Positions 8,696 to 14,649 of a stretch of 64,000 bases of DNA are shown in pieces. The notes beneath the pieces are model-generated. The model ran no database searches. It was not told where the DNA came from and saw nothing but the letters and a program-made list of their open reading frames with translations. The position numbers were made by a program, and so were the translations under genes. The stretch comes from an uncultured Mediterraneibacter sp. Its GTDB lineage: Bacteria > Bacillota > Clostridia > Lachnospirales > Lachnospiraceae. Positions within the stretch are counted from its first letter, which is position 1, and every line of letters starts with the position of its first letter. The DNA is taken from the NCBI GenBank assembly GCA_944381935.1, contig CALWMN010000008.1, forward strand, positions 1-64,000. Reading direction: 5' to 3'.

Positions 8696-8757
8696 CCGCG
8701 CCGTTTTTCTTTTTGGGGACGGCAGCCGACACAATATTCTGAAAGGATGTTTTCTCT

Positions 8758-9732
8758 ATGAGTATAAAAGGACTCGACGTCAGTAAATTCCAGGGGAACG
8801 TAGACTGGGAACGGGTGAAGGCGGCCGGCTATCAGTTCGCAATGCTGCGCGCCGGTTATGGCTTTGGCACTATTGACGAACAATTCCGGCGAAATGCCTC
8901 CGAGTGCAACCGTATCGGACTGCCCATCGGCGCATACTGGTTCTGTTACGCCACCAGTTCCGGGACAGCTGTACAGGAAGCCGATGGCTGCCTGAAAGTG
9001 ATTGCAGACTATAAGCTGGAATATCCGGTATGCTATGATATTGAACAGGCTACCATCGACTACGCTTCCGGTCAGGGAGTCACGATCACCCCCACCCTTG
9101 CAAAACAGCTCGTTAAAAGCTTCTGCAACAGGGTCGAGGAGAAGGGCTACTTTGCCATGTTCTACAGCAACAAAAACTTTTTGCAGCAATACCTGGGCAC
9201 CGATCTTGCGAAGCGCTACTCTCTCTGGTACGCCCGCTACACAGACACATTTGATGGGACGGACTGCAGCATATGGCAGTACACAAGTCAGGGAAGCGTA
9301 CCGGGTATCAGCGGAAACGTGGATCTGGATTTAAGCTATGTGGACTTCCCATCCGTCATCCGAAAGGCTGGGCTGAATCATCTGTCCGGCACTTCGCCTT
9401 CACCTGCCCCGTCGCCCTCACCTGCTGACGAATATATCACCTATGTCATCCAGCCTGGCGACACCTTAAGCGGGATTGCAGTGCGCTACGGAACCACCGT
9501 CTCTGAGCTCACCCGCATAAACGGCATCTCCAACCCAGATCGTATCTACGCCGGAAATACGCTCAAAGTGCCGGAGAGCGGTTCCCCTTCCAAAACCTAT
9601 ACGATTAAGTCCGGTGATACGTTAAGTGAGATCGCACAAAGATTCGGAACCACTGTCAGCGCACTGGCGAAACTAAATGGTATCTCCAATCCGGACCGGA
9701 TCTATGCCGGAACAACACTCAGGCTTCCATGA
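8758..9732 (+). CDS. GH25 lysozyme with two LysM domains
   Basis: A 324-residue peptidoglycan hydrolase. Residues 1-205 are a glycoside hydrolase family 25 (Lyc/Cpl-1 type) domain: GLDVSKFQGNVDW with Asp7, and YDIEQ with Asp94 and Glu96 as the expected catalytic acids; the WQYTSQGSVPGISGNVDLD end is also typical. A Pro/Ser linker (PSPAPSPSP) leads to two LysM repeats (YVIQPGDTLSGIAVRYG and YTIKSGDTLSEIAQRFG) that bind peptidoglycan. There is no signal peptide, as in phage endolysins, so release may need lysis or another route. GAAAGGATG lies upstream of the ATG. No other phage genes are near. Confidence 0.95.
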   Translation: MSIKGLDVSKFQGNVDWERVKAAGYQFAMLRAGYGFGTIDEQFRRNASECNRIGLPIGAYWFCYATSSGTAVQEADGCLKVIADYKLEYPVCYDIEQATIDYASGQGVTITPTLAKQLVKSFCNRVEEKGYFAMFYSNKNFLQQYLGTDLAKRYSLWYARYTDTFDGTDCSIWQYTSQGSVPGISGNVDLDLSYVDFPSVIRKAGLNHLSGTSPSPAPSPSPADEYITYVIQPGDTLSGIAVRYGTTVSELTRINGISNPDRIYAGNTLKVPESGSPSKTYTIKSGDTLSEIAQRFGTTVSALAKLNGISNPDRIYAGTTLRLP

Positions 9733-9802
9733 CAAATCCCGGTGTCGTCTTTGCTTTTTCCCGAGGATTTATTTATTATTCCTTAAATTTTTTTCTTTTT
9801 CT

Positions 9803-9845
9803 TTTAGACTTTAAACATACTTTGGACACATTTTCCGATTATACT
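9803..9845 (+). promoter_or_regulatory. promoter of sRNA copy A with 11-bp direct repeats
   Basis: Three hexamers at exact 11-bp steps, TTTAGA (9803-9808), AACATA (9814-9819) and GACACA (9825-9830), end 9 nt before a TATACT -10 box (9840-9845). No -35 box stands at the usual distance. The same arrangement, with identical spacing, precedes copies B and C. Such repeats are how OmpR/PhoB-family response regulators bind and activate promoters. Confidence 0.6.
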
Positions 9846-9851
9846 AAAACA

Positions 9852-9993
9852 CAGATAGTTGATAACACAACTATCTCCCCCCTCATAAAGTAGAGACATC
9901 TTGGGGAAACCCAAGGTGTCGCACTTTACTCTCATTCCTTTAGATAACTATAACAACACGGAACCCGTTAACCCTTGCGGTTAGCGGGTTTTC
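9852..9993 (+). ncRNA. structured small RNA, paralogue A
   Basis: A predicted 142-nt transcript not matching an RNA family I can name. Parts in order: hairpin GATAGTTG/CAACTATC (9854-9875); exposed TCCCCCCTCAT; a second stem GACATCTTGGG/CCCAAGGTGTC with GAAA tetraloop (9895-9920) enclosed by AAAG/CTTT; single-stranded ACTCTCATTCC; and a terminator AACCCGTTAACC/GGTTAGCGGGTT followed by TTTC. The second stem differs in sequence from copies B and C but keeps pairing, a covariation-like sign that the RNA fold matters. The 3' half is almost identical to copy C. The C-rich loop could bind Shine-Dalgarno sequences; this is inference. Confidence 0.75.
9962..9993 (+). terminator. terminator of sRNA copy A
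   Basis: AACCCGTTAACC (9962-9973) pairs with GGTTAGCGGGTT (9979-9990) with one U-G pair, followed by TTC. Confidence 0.8.
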
Positions 9994-10178
9994 GCCATTT
10001 ACGGCTCTTAGCTTTAAGCATTTCGGACACTTTTGGTGTATCTCCAGATAACTTTTTTTGCATAAAAAGTAAAATTTTTTAGTTTTTTAAAACCTTTTCC
10101 ATTTTCAGCCTGTCTTAGTCGTGCAGGGAGGCAAACAGCCAATCATAAAACATTTTTATGCACATGAGGAGGTACAAT

Positions 10179-10811
10179 ATGAACACACAGGAACTTTTAA
10201 ACTACTTATCTGAGAAAAAACGAATCACAGCACCCGTTGCAATTGCGCAGGATAACCTGAACAAAGCAAACCAGCGTCTTGAAAAAGCCAAAGGGAAATG
10301 GAAAATAGGAATTATCATAGTAATCGCTCTTCTGGCGCTTTTTGTTTTCGGGCTTTTCACGGGAGATACCGCTCTATTCTATTTTAATGAAAATGGAACG
10401 TTTCAGGCAGGCGGCATTGGCGGCACACTTCTTTTTGGCGCTCTCCTGGCGCTGTTGCTCTACATCAAACAGACCCGTTATGTAAAGCCGGCAGAACGGG
10501 AATCAGAAGCAGCGGCAGCCGCCCTTCAGAAAGCGCGGAACAATCCAGAATATCAAAACGGAGCCAGAGATTTTCCTGCAAAGTTTTATAATTACTATGA
10601 CATTTACCGTCTGTGGAATTTTGTCAATGAGGGCAGAGCCATAACTTTAAGGGAAGCTTATAATCTGTTGGAAACACATCAGTTCCAGGCTGACCAGATG
10701 GCAATACAGGAGGATATCAGGCGCCTTCAGAGGCAAATCGCAGCTACGTCAAAAGTAAATGCCGCGGCCTCTGTAGTAACGGCATATAATACATCCCGGA
10801 TGAGAAAATAG
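10179..10811 (+). CDS. hypothetical membrane protein with coiled-coil flanks
   Basis: A 210-residue protein I do not recognise. The start at 10179 follows GAGGAGGTACAAT; an ATG at 10158 is in frame but lies before the ribosome site. A charged helical region (about residues 20-42) precedes two hydrophobic segments (near 45-63 and 80-97) joined by a short loop, and the remaining 110 residues are soluble and helical (PAERESEAAAAALQKA and DIRRLQRQIAA look like coiled coil). It sits between sRNA copy A and a lipoprotein gene and ends with its own terminator. Function unknown. Confidence 0.75.
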   Translation: MNTQELLNYLSEKKRITAPVAIAQDNLNKANQRLEKAKGKWKIGIIIVIALLALFVFGLFTGDTALFYFNENGTFQAGGIGGTLLFGALLALLLYIKQTRYVKPAERESEAAAAALQKARNNPEYQNGARDFPAKFYNYYDIYRLWNFVNEGRAITLREAYNLLETHQFQADQMAIQEDIRRLQRQIAATSKVNAAASVVTAYNTSRMRK

Positions 10812-10822
10812 ATGTCGGATAA

Positions 10823-10846
10823 AACCCGCCCTGCAGGCGGGTTTTT
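10823..10846 (+). terminator. intrinsic terminator after the membrane protein gene
   Basis: AACCCGCC and GGCGGGTT pair around CTGCA and run into TTTTTGC, 12 nt after the stop codon. Confidence 0.85.
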
Positions 10847-10960
10847 GCATGTCTGGCCGAAGATGCTTTAAATTTGGTTAAAATATTCGCCATTATACCT
10901 TATGTATGGTAAAATAACTAATATCGCACAGTTGTGTGCAGACAAAGGGGGTTATAACCT

Positions 10961-11737
10961 ATGAAAAAACATTTCGCACTGATGCTTGCTCTCCTGATGG
11001 CGGTTTCCTTCACAGCCTGCAGTGCAGGAGGTACGCAGAGTGAACCTGCCGCATCCCAGGACGGTGCCTCGGAAGCAGAGGATACGGCAGAAAAGACAAC
11101 AACAGAGGCGGAGGCTCCGGAAACGGAGTCTGTATCCGATGCGGATCTTTCATCAGCCATTGACGCCAGTACGACAACCGATACGGATGCAGTTCCACTG
11201 GGACAATGGGCGAAAACAGCAAGATATGCAACCGAGGACGAGACCTACCACACCATTTATGTGCGCATCACAAAAGTCACAACGGCAACGGACGATGCAG
11301 ATTATGTCCAGTCCGCGATTGATCTTCACAATGAGAACAGCTCGGAGTTCAGCAAGATAGATACCTCATCCCTGGAGCTCCCGGATGATGTGGAATTATG
11401 TGTTGTGGATTATGAGGTATCCATCCCGGAAGAATTTCCCGCTCCTGACTATGGGCTTACAGAGCCGACCATATCGTTTTCCCAGAGCAATATCGGCGGC
11501 GGGGGAATCCCGTCTGCTGACGGAACCAGCACCTATATCGGACTTGGGTCCAACACTGAAGATCTCACAACAAAAGCAGAAGCCTCATACTATCCCGGAA
11601 ACACCTACTCTTTCAGCAGCCTTTTTACAATGGTAAAAGGCTATGGGGACTATGTATTTGAGTTTACATCTTATCCTGACGGCACCCAGGAGACTTCCGC
11701 TGATGTTATGTATTACGCTTATTTTGGAAACAAATAA
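10961..11737 (+). CDS. putative lipoprotein of unknown function
   Basis: A 258-residue exported lipoprotein. The signal peptide MKKHFALMLALLMAVSFTAC ends in a lipobox (FTAC). A low-complexity Ala/Glu/Thr linker of about 55 residues follows, then a mostly beta-type domain of about 180 residues with Gly-rich IGGGGIP. I do not recognise the domain. AAAGGGGG lies 11 nt before the ATG. It lies directly upstream of sRNA copies B and C, and the sibling sRNA copy A is 1 kb upstream, so the four may share a regulatory theme, but nothing in the sequence proves this. Confidence 0.75.
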   Translation: MKKHFALMLALLMAVSFTACSAGGTQSEPAASQDGASEAEDTAEKTTTEAEAPETESVSDADLSSAIDASTTTDTDAVPLGQWAKTARYATEDETYHTIYVRITKVTTATDDADYVQSAIDLHNENSSEFSKIDTSSLELPDDVELCVVDYEVSIPEEFPAPDYGLTEPTISFSQSNIGGGGIPSADGTSTYIGLGSNTEDLTTKAEASYYPGNTYSFSSLFTMVKGYGDYVFEFTSYPDGTQETSADVMYYAYFGNK

Positions 11738-11787
11738 AATATTCCGTTCTACTTTCTTAACACCTAATTAAGAAAGTTTCTGATTCT

Positions 11788-11830
11788 TTTAGAGTTTCCT
11801 CATATTTCTGTCACAATCTACCTTTATACT
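11788..11830 (+). promoter_or_regulatory. promoter of sRNA copy B with 11-bp direct repeats
   Basis: TTTAGA (11788-11793), CTCATA (11799-11804) and GTCACA (11810-11815) are spaced by exactly 11 bp, then 9 nt, then TATACT (11825-11830). Similarity to copy C extends about 17 nt further upstream (AGAAA-TTTCTG-TTC), so the promoters were duplicated with the RNAs. Confidence 0.65.
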
Positions 11831-11836
11831 ATATAT

Positions 11837-11977
11837 CAGATAGTTGATAGACAACTATCTTCCCCCTCATAAAGCAAGACATCCGAATTGATCACGGATG
11901 TCGCACTTTACTCTCATTCCTTTTAGATAACCATAAAAACGTGAGAACCCGCTGGCCGTAAGGTTGGCGGGTTTTCT
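11837..11977 (+). ncRNA. structured small RNA, paralogue B
   Basis: A predicted 141-nt transcript. Hairpin GATAGTTG/CAACTATC with ATAGA loop (11839-11859); exposed TTCCCCCTCAT; second stem GACATCCG/CGGATGTC (11878-11902) within AAAG/CTTT; single-stranded ACTCTCATTCC; then a terminator whose stem AACCCGCTGGCC/GGTTGGCGGGTT differs from copies A and C but still pairs using G-U pairs. The exposed C-rich stretch is exactly complementary over 9 nt to the ribosome site region of the MFS gene at 35607. No convincing short reading frame with a ribosome site is present. Confidence 0.75.
11946..11977 (+). terminator. terminator of sRNA copy B
   Basis: AACCCGCTGGCC pairs with GGTTGGCGGGTT around GTAA, followed by TTCTCT. 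Confidence 0.8.
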
Positions 11978-12047
11978 CTGTCCCGGCAGTTCTTTTCCTC
12001 TGCCGTAATTATACAGTTAATGTGAAATTTAGAAATTTTCTGCTTCT

Positions 12048-12090
12048 TTTATAATTCTCTCATATTTTTGTCACATTTCCTGTCTATACT
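12048..12090 (+). promoter_or_regulatory. promoter of sRNA copy C with 11-bp direct repeats
   Basis: TTTATA (12048-12053), CTCATA (12059-12064) and GTCACA (12070-12075) at 11-bp steps, 9 nt, then TATACT (12085-12090). Spacing is identical to copies A and B. Confidence 0.65.
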
Positions 12091-12096
12091 TATAGT

Positions 12097-12240
12097 CAGA
12101 TAGTTGATAGACAACAACTATCTTCCCCCCTCATAAAGCAAAGACATCCGAATTGATCGCGGATGTCGCACTTTACTCTCATTCCTTTAGATAACTATAA
12201 CAACACGGAACCCGTTAGCCCTTGTGGTTAGCGGGTTTTC
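12097..12240 (+). ncRNA. structured small RNA, paralogue C
   Basis: A predicted 144-nt transcript close to copy B in its 5' half and copy A in its 3' half. Parts: 5' hairpin GATAGTTG/CAACTATC, here with a larger loop because of an extra CAA; exposed TTCCCCCCTCAT; stem GACATCCG/CGGATGTC; ACTCTCATTCC; and terminator AACCCGTTAGCC/GGTTAGCGGGTT followed by TTC. The mosaic similarity suggests duplication plus recombination among copies. Copy C follows copy B with only 119 nt between its start and the end of B. Confidence 0.75.
12209..12240 (+). terminator. terminator of sRNA copy C
   Basis: AACCCGTTAGCC and GGTTAGCGGGTT pair around CTTGT and run into TTC. Confidence 0.8.
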
Positions 12241-12315
12241 GCCGCTTATGGCTCTTAGCCGCGGTTATGGCGGACACCTTTCGGATCCCCCGCGGGCACC
12301 TTGCAATTGCGAAAG

Positions 12316-12351
12316 AAAAAGGAGATAACTTTCATTTTGAAAGCTATCTCC
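12316..12351 (-). terminator. intrinsic terminator of the 45-codon gene
   Basis: On the minus strand AAGGAGATA and TATCTCCTT pair, with an inner GCTTTC/GAAAGT extension, followed by TTTCTTTC. It lies about 45 nt past the stop of the small gene. Confidence 0.75.
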
Positions 12352-12396
12352 TTCATTTTGCCTTCTTCTTTTGTCTTCCCATCGCTGTTTACCCGC

Positions 12397-12534
12397 TTAT
12401 TTTTTCAGCAGTGTGTAAACATTCTCAATGTTGTTGTTTCCATTGATCTCAAGCAGTCCGCATAAAATCTCTGCTCTGTACTCTTTCATGTTTCCTTCTA
12501 CGGCATCTGCAATTCTTTTTACTATTTTAATCAT
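12397..12534 (-). CDS. small protein of 45 residues, unknown function
   Basis: An ATG at 12534 is preceded by AAAGGAGAAGATAATT and opens a 45-codon frame ending TAA at 12397-12399, followed by a good terminator. The product starts MIKIVKRIADAVEGNMKEY and ends VYTLLKK; it is basic, probably two helices, with one Cys. It is divergent from the AraC regulator at 12725. The combination of ribosome site, start, stop and terminator makes a real gene likely. I know no family for it; a regulatory or toxin-like small protein are guesses only. Confidence 0.6.
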   Translation of the reverse strand: MIKIVKRIADAVEGNMKEYRAEILCGLLEINGNNNIENVYTLLKK

Positions 12535-12575
12535 AATTATCTTCTCCTTTTTTAAATCGTATGTTTTCCGTTTAC

Positions 12576-12587
12576 ATGATATATCAT
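12576..12587. repeat. 12-bp AT-rich palindrome in divergent promoter region
   Basis: ATGATATATCAT is a perfect palindrome in the region between the 45-codon gene and araC-type gene. It may be an operator for the minus-strand small gene. Confidence 0.35.
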
Positions 12588-12620
12588 ATACCTTTCTCTA
12601 TCCGTAAAACAGATACTAAT

Positions 12621-12670
12621 TTGACTTTTTGTAAGTCGATATTGACTTTTTTAATAACTTGTTTTATATT
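12621..12670 (+). promoter_or_regulatory. promoter of the AraC-type gene with 21-bp-spaced repeat
   Basis: TTGACT (12642-12647), 17 nt, TATATT (12665-12670) form a good sigma-A promoter. The 10-mer TTGACTTTTT occurs at 12621 and again at 12642, exactly 21 bp apart, the usual spacing of AraC/XylS half-sites on one DNA face. Autoregulation is inferred. Confidence 0.6.
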
Positions 12671-12724
12671 TTCTTTATAAATCAAGGTTATTTTTGTCCA
12701 AAATTGTTTTTTCAGGAGTACAAT

Positions 12725-13594
12725 ATGCAAAAACTTTACTACGAAACGTTCCGCGAAATCAGCAGCCTGGGCATCCATCTGGCATACCGGACCACCCCCG
12801 GCGGATACCGTCCCCTGCACTGGCATGATGAGCTGGAAATCCTGTTTCCGCTCAACGGGGACGCCGATATTTTTGTGGAGGGGCACCGGCAGCATCTCCC
12901 CCAGCAGAGCCTGATGGTCATTGATTCCAGGCAGGTGCACAGCACCTATGCCAAGGCGGATACCTATATGTTTGTCTGCATCCATATCTCCAAAAGGGGG
13001 ATGCAGGAATATCTTCCCGACGTGGAGCTGTATCAGGTCCGGTGTATGCCCGAAGAGATCACAGAGGAGCAGCGCCCGGCTTACGAGGATATCTGCCATA
13101 TGCTGGAAAACCTCACCCGCCTGTATGTGGATGAGCCGGTTACATTTCTAATGGAATCAGAAGGGATCATCCTGCAGATCTTTTCCCGCCTGATCCGTTT
13201 CTTTTCCACGAACACGGCGCCTCAGTCATCTAACAAAGATATGATGACTATGGAACGTCTGCGTGAGGTAATCACCTATGTGGAAAAACATTTCCAGGAG
13301 CCTGTCACTCTGCAGGATATGGCAGACCTCCTCGGCATCGGCAAGGAATACTTCTGCCGTTTTTTCAAGAAGAATATGGGGATGTCCTTTTTACAGTATG
13401 TAAACGAAGTACGCATAACCCATATTTATCAGGATCTGATCCATACGGATACGCCCGTTTATGAATTGATGGAAGAAAACGGCTTTACCAATCAGAAACT
13501 GTTCAATAAAACCTTTCGCACGCTCTATGGCTGTACTCCATCCGCTGTCCGAAAAAACGGAGGCGTCCCTGAAACCACAGAAAGTTCTTCCTGA
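12725..13594 (+). CDS. AraC family transcriptional regulator
   Basis: A 289-residue regulator. The start at 12725 follows CAGGAGTACAAT; the longer frame to 12659 lies in the promoter. The N-terminal half is a cupin-type sensing domain (HWHDELEILFPLNGDADIFV, VIDSRQVHS), and the C-terminal 100 residues hold two helix-turn-helix units (VTLQDMADLLGIGKEYFCRFFKKNMG and PVYELMEENGFTNQKLFNKTFRTLYGCTP). Such proteins usually sense a sugar or small metabolite and activate adjacent genes. Here only the divergent 45-codon gene and the sRNAs are adjacent, so the target is unclear. Confidence 0.92.
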   Translation: MQKLYYETFREISSLGIHLAYRTTPGGYRPLHWHDELEILFPLNGDADIFVEGHRQHLPQQSLMVIDSRQVHSTYAKADTYMFVCIHISKRGMQEYLPDVELYQVRCMPEEITEEQRPAYEDICHMLENLTRLYVDEPVTFLMESEGIILQIFSRLIRFFSTNTAPQSSNKDMMTMERLREVITYVEKHFQEPVTLQDMADLLGIGKEYFCRFFKKNMGMSFLQYVNEVRITHIYQDLIHTDTPVYELMEENGFTNQKLFNKTFRTLYGCTPSAVRKNGGVPETTESSS

Positions 13595-13644
13595 CAGGTT
13601 GGGACTGCCCGGGAGTTTTCTCATCTACCCCTGCACATGAAGAA

Positions 13645-13675
13645 ACAGCGTGCAGGCATGAAGCCTGCACGCTGT
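13645..13675. terminator. bidirectional terminator between araC-type and hydrolase genes
   Basis: A perfect 13-bp stem ACAGCGTGCAGGC/GCCTGCACGCTGT with loop ATGAA lies between two convergent genes. The plus side continues CTAGTATTTTCT and the minus side TTCTTCATG. Confidence 0.7.
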
Positions 13676-13704
13676 CTAGTATTTTCTGAATTGTTTATGA
13701 CAAG

Positions 13705-14640
13705 TTATTTCCCTGTTCTTCTTTCTTCCAGCCATTCCAGGATATCCTCATATACCTGCTGCCGGTCTGTCTCGTTTAAGATCTCATGCCGGTCGCCCGG
13801 ATAGAGCCTGAGTGTTACATCCTGTATGCCTGCCGCTTTATATTTCTCATAGATTTTTCTGACGCCTTTGCCGAAGTTCCCCACCGGGTCCTCCGTCCCC
13901 GATGTGAAGAGGATCGGAAGATTCTTGGGAATCATGTAGACCCCCTCTTTCTTCTGCATATGGAGCATCCCCGTAAACATGCTGTAATATGCGTTTACAG
14001 TGAACATGAAGGAACACATCGGATCCGATATATAGGAGTCCAGATGCTCCTGGTCCGTGGTAATCCAGTCCGCCCTTGTCCTGGCATGTTTGAACTTCTT
14101 ATTGTAGGATCCGATCGCCAGGCCGTCCACCATACGGCTCCGGTAATGCCAGCCTCTGAATGCCGCCAGCAGCCTGCACAGCCTTTTTCCGAACACAAGC
14201 GCCGCTTTCCTGTGATCTGCGACCACTCCCATCAGGATCACGCCGCTTAACCCGTTCCCGTACATCTGGATATACTGCCGCAGCAGAGAGGATCCCATGC
14301 TGTGCCCCAGCATGAAATACGGAACATCCGGGTATTTTTTCATGGTGCGCTGCCTGAGCGTATGCATATCGCCTACGACACAGGCATTGCCATATTTTTC
14401 ATTGAAGAATCCATACTCTGATCTGCTCTGCACGGATTTCCCGTGCCCCAGGTGGTCGTTTCCCACGACATAATACCCATTTGCGCTCAGAAAACCGGCA
14501 AACTCATCATATCGCCTGATATATTCCACCATTCCATGACATACCTGCAGGACGGCCTTTACCTCTCCTTCCGGTTTCCACTCTATCGTATGAATCTCGG
14601 TATTTCCATCCTTGGACGGGAAATAGAACTCGTCTCTCAT
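13705..14640 (-). CDS. alpha/beta hydrolase, monoacylglycerol lipase/lysophospholipase type
   Basis: A 311-residue cytoplasmic hydrolase. The nucleophile elbow GHSMGSS, the oxyanion region CHGMVEY near residue 34, a late Asp in FTSGTEDPVG and a His in GDRHEILNE complete a Ser-Asp-His triad of the serine aminopeptidase S33 / Hydrolase_4 family. Likely substrates are acylglycerols or lysophospholipids, known for the family but not provable here. It begins 9 nt after the citrate synthase stop and may be read through from it. Confidence 0.88.
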   Translation of the reverse strand: MRDEFYFPSKDGNTEIHTIEWKPEGEVKAVLQVCHGMVEYIRRYDEFAGFLSANGYYVVGNDHLGHGKSVQSRSEYGFFNEKYGNACVVGDMHTLRQRTMKKYPDVPYFMLGHSMGSSLLRQYIQMYGNGLSGVILMGVVADHRKAALVFGKRLCRLLAAFRGWHYRSRMVDGLAIGSYNKKFKHARTRADWITTDQEHLDSYISDPMCSFMFTVNAYYSMFTGMLHMQKKEGVYMIPKNLPILFTSGTEDPVGNFGKGVRKIYEKYKAAGIQDVTLRLYPGDRHEILNETDRQQVYEDILEWLEERRTGK

Positions 14641-14649
14641 CGTTACTCA

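Larger units (their letters stand above)
8392..8757. other. 366-nt intergenic region between ribU remnant and lysozyme gene
   Basis: Holds a minus-strand terminator (8405-8440), a plus-strand terminator (8515-8538), a perfect palindrome (8680-8695) and the lysozyme ribosome site. On the minus strand an 83-codon frame (8399-8650) starts with GTG after GGAAGGAG, but it runs through the terminator hairpin and matches nothing I know. No other gene is apparent. Confidence 0.5.

Noticed and set aside
8399-8734. Minus-strand frame of 111 codons (or 83 from GTG at 8650)
   Set aside because: A ribosome-like site precedes the GTG, but the frame runs through a strong terminator hairpin and U-tract before its stop and matches no family. 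Treated as non-coding.
8392-8757. FMN or c-di-GMP riboswitch near the ribU remnant and lysozyme
   Set aside because: Looked for the conserved RFN and GEMM core sequences on both strands and saw none.
8647-9189. Minus-strand frame of 180 codons opposite the lysozyme gene
   Set aside because: Lies antisense to a clear GH25 coding sequence and has no signals; a shadow frame.
8758-9732. Prophage marked by the endolysin-like lysozyme
   Set aside because: No integrase, capsid, tail, holin or attachment site is present nearby.
9733-12400. CRISPR array or tandem repeat
   Set aside because: The three similar segments are 1-2 kb or 119 nt apart, each about 140 nt with promoter and terminator; no short regular spacers.
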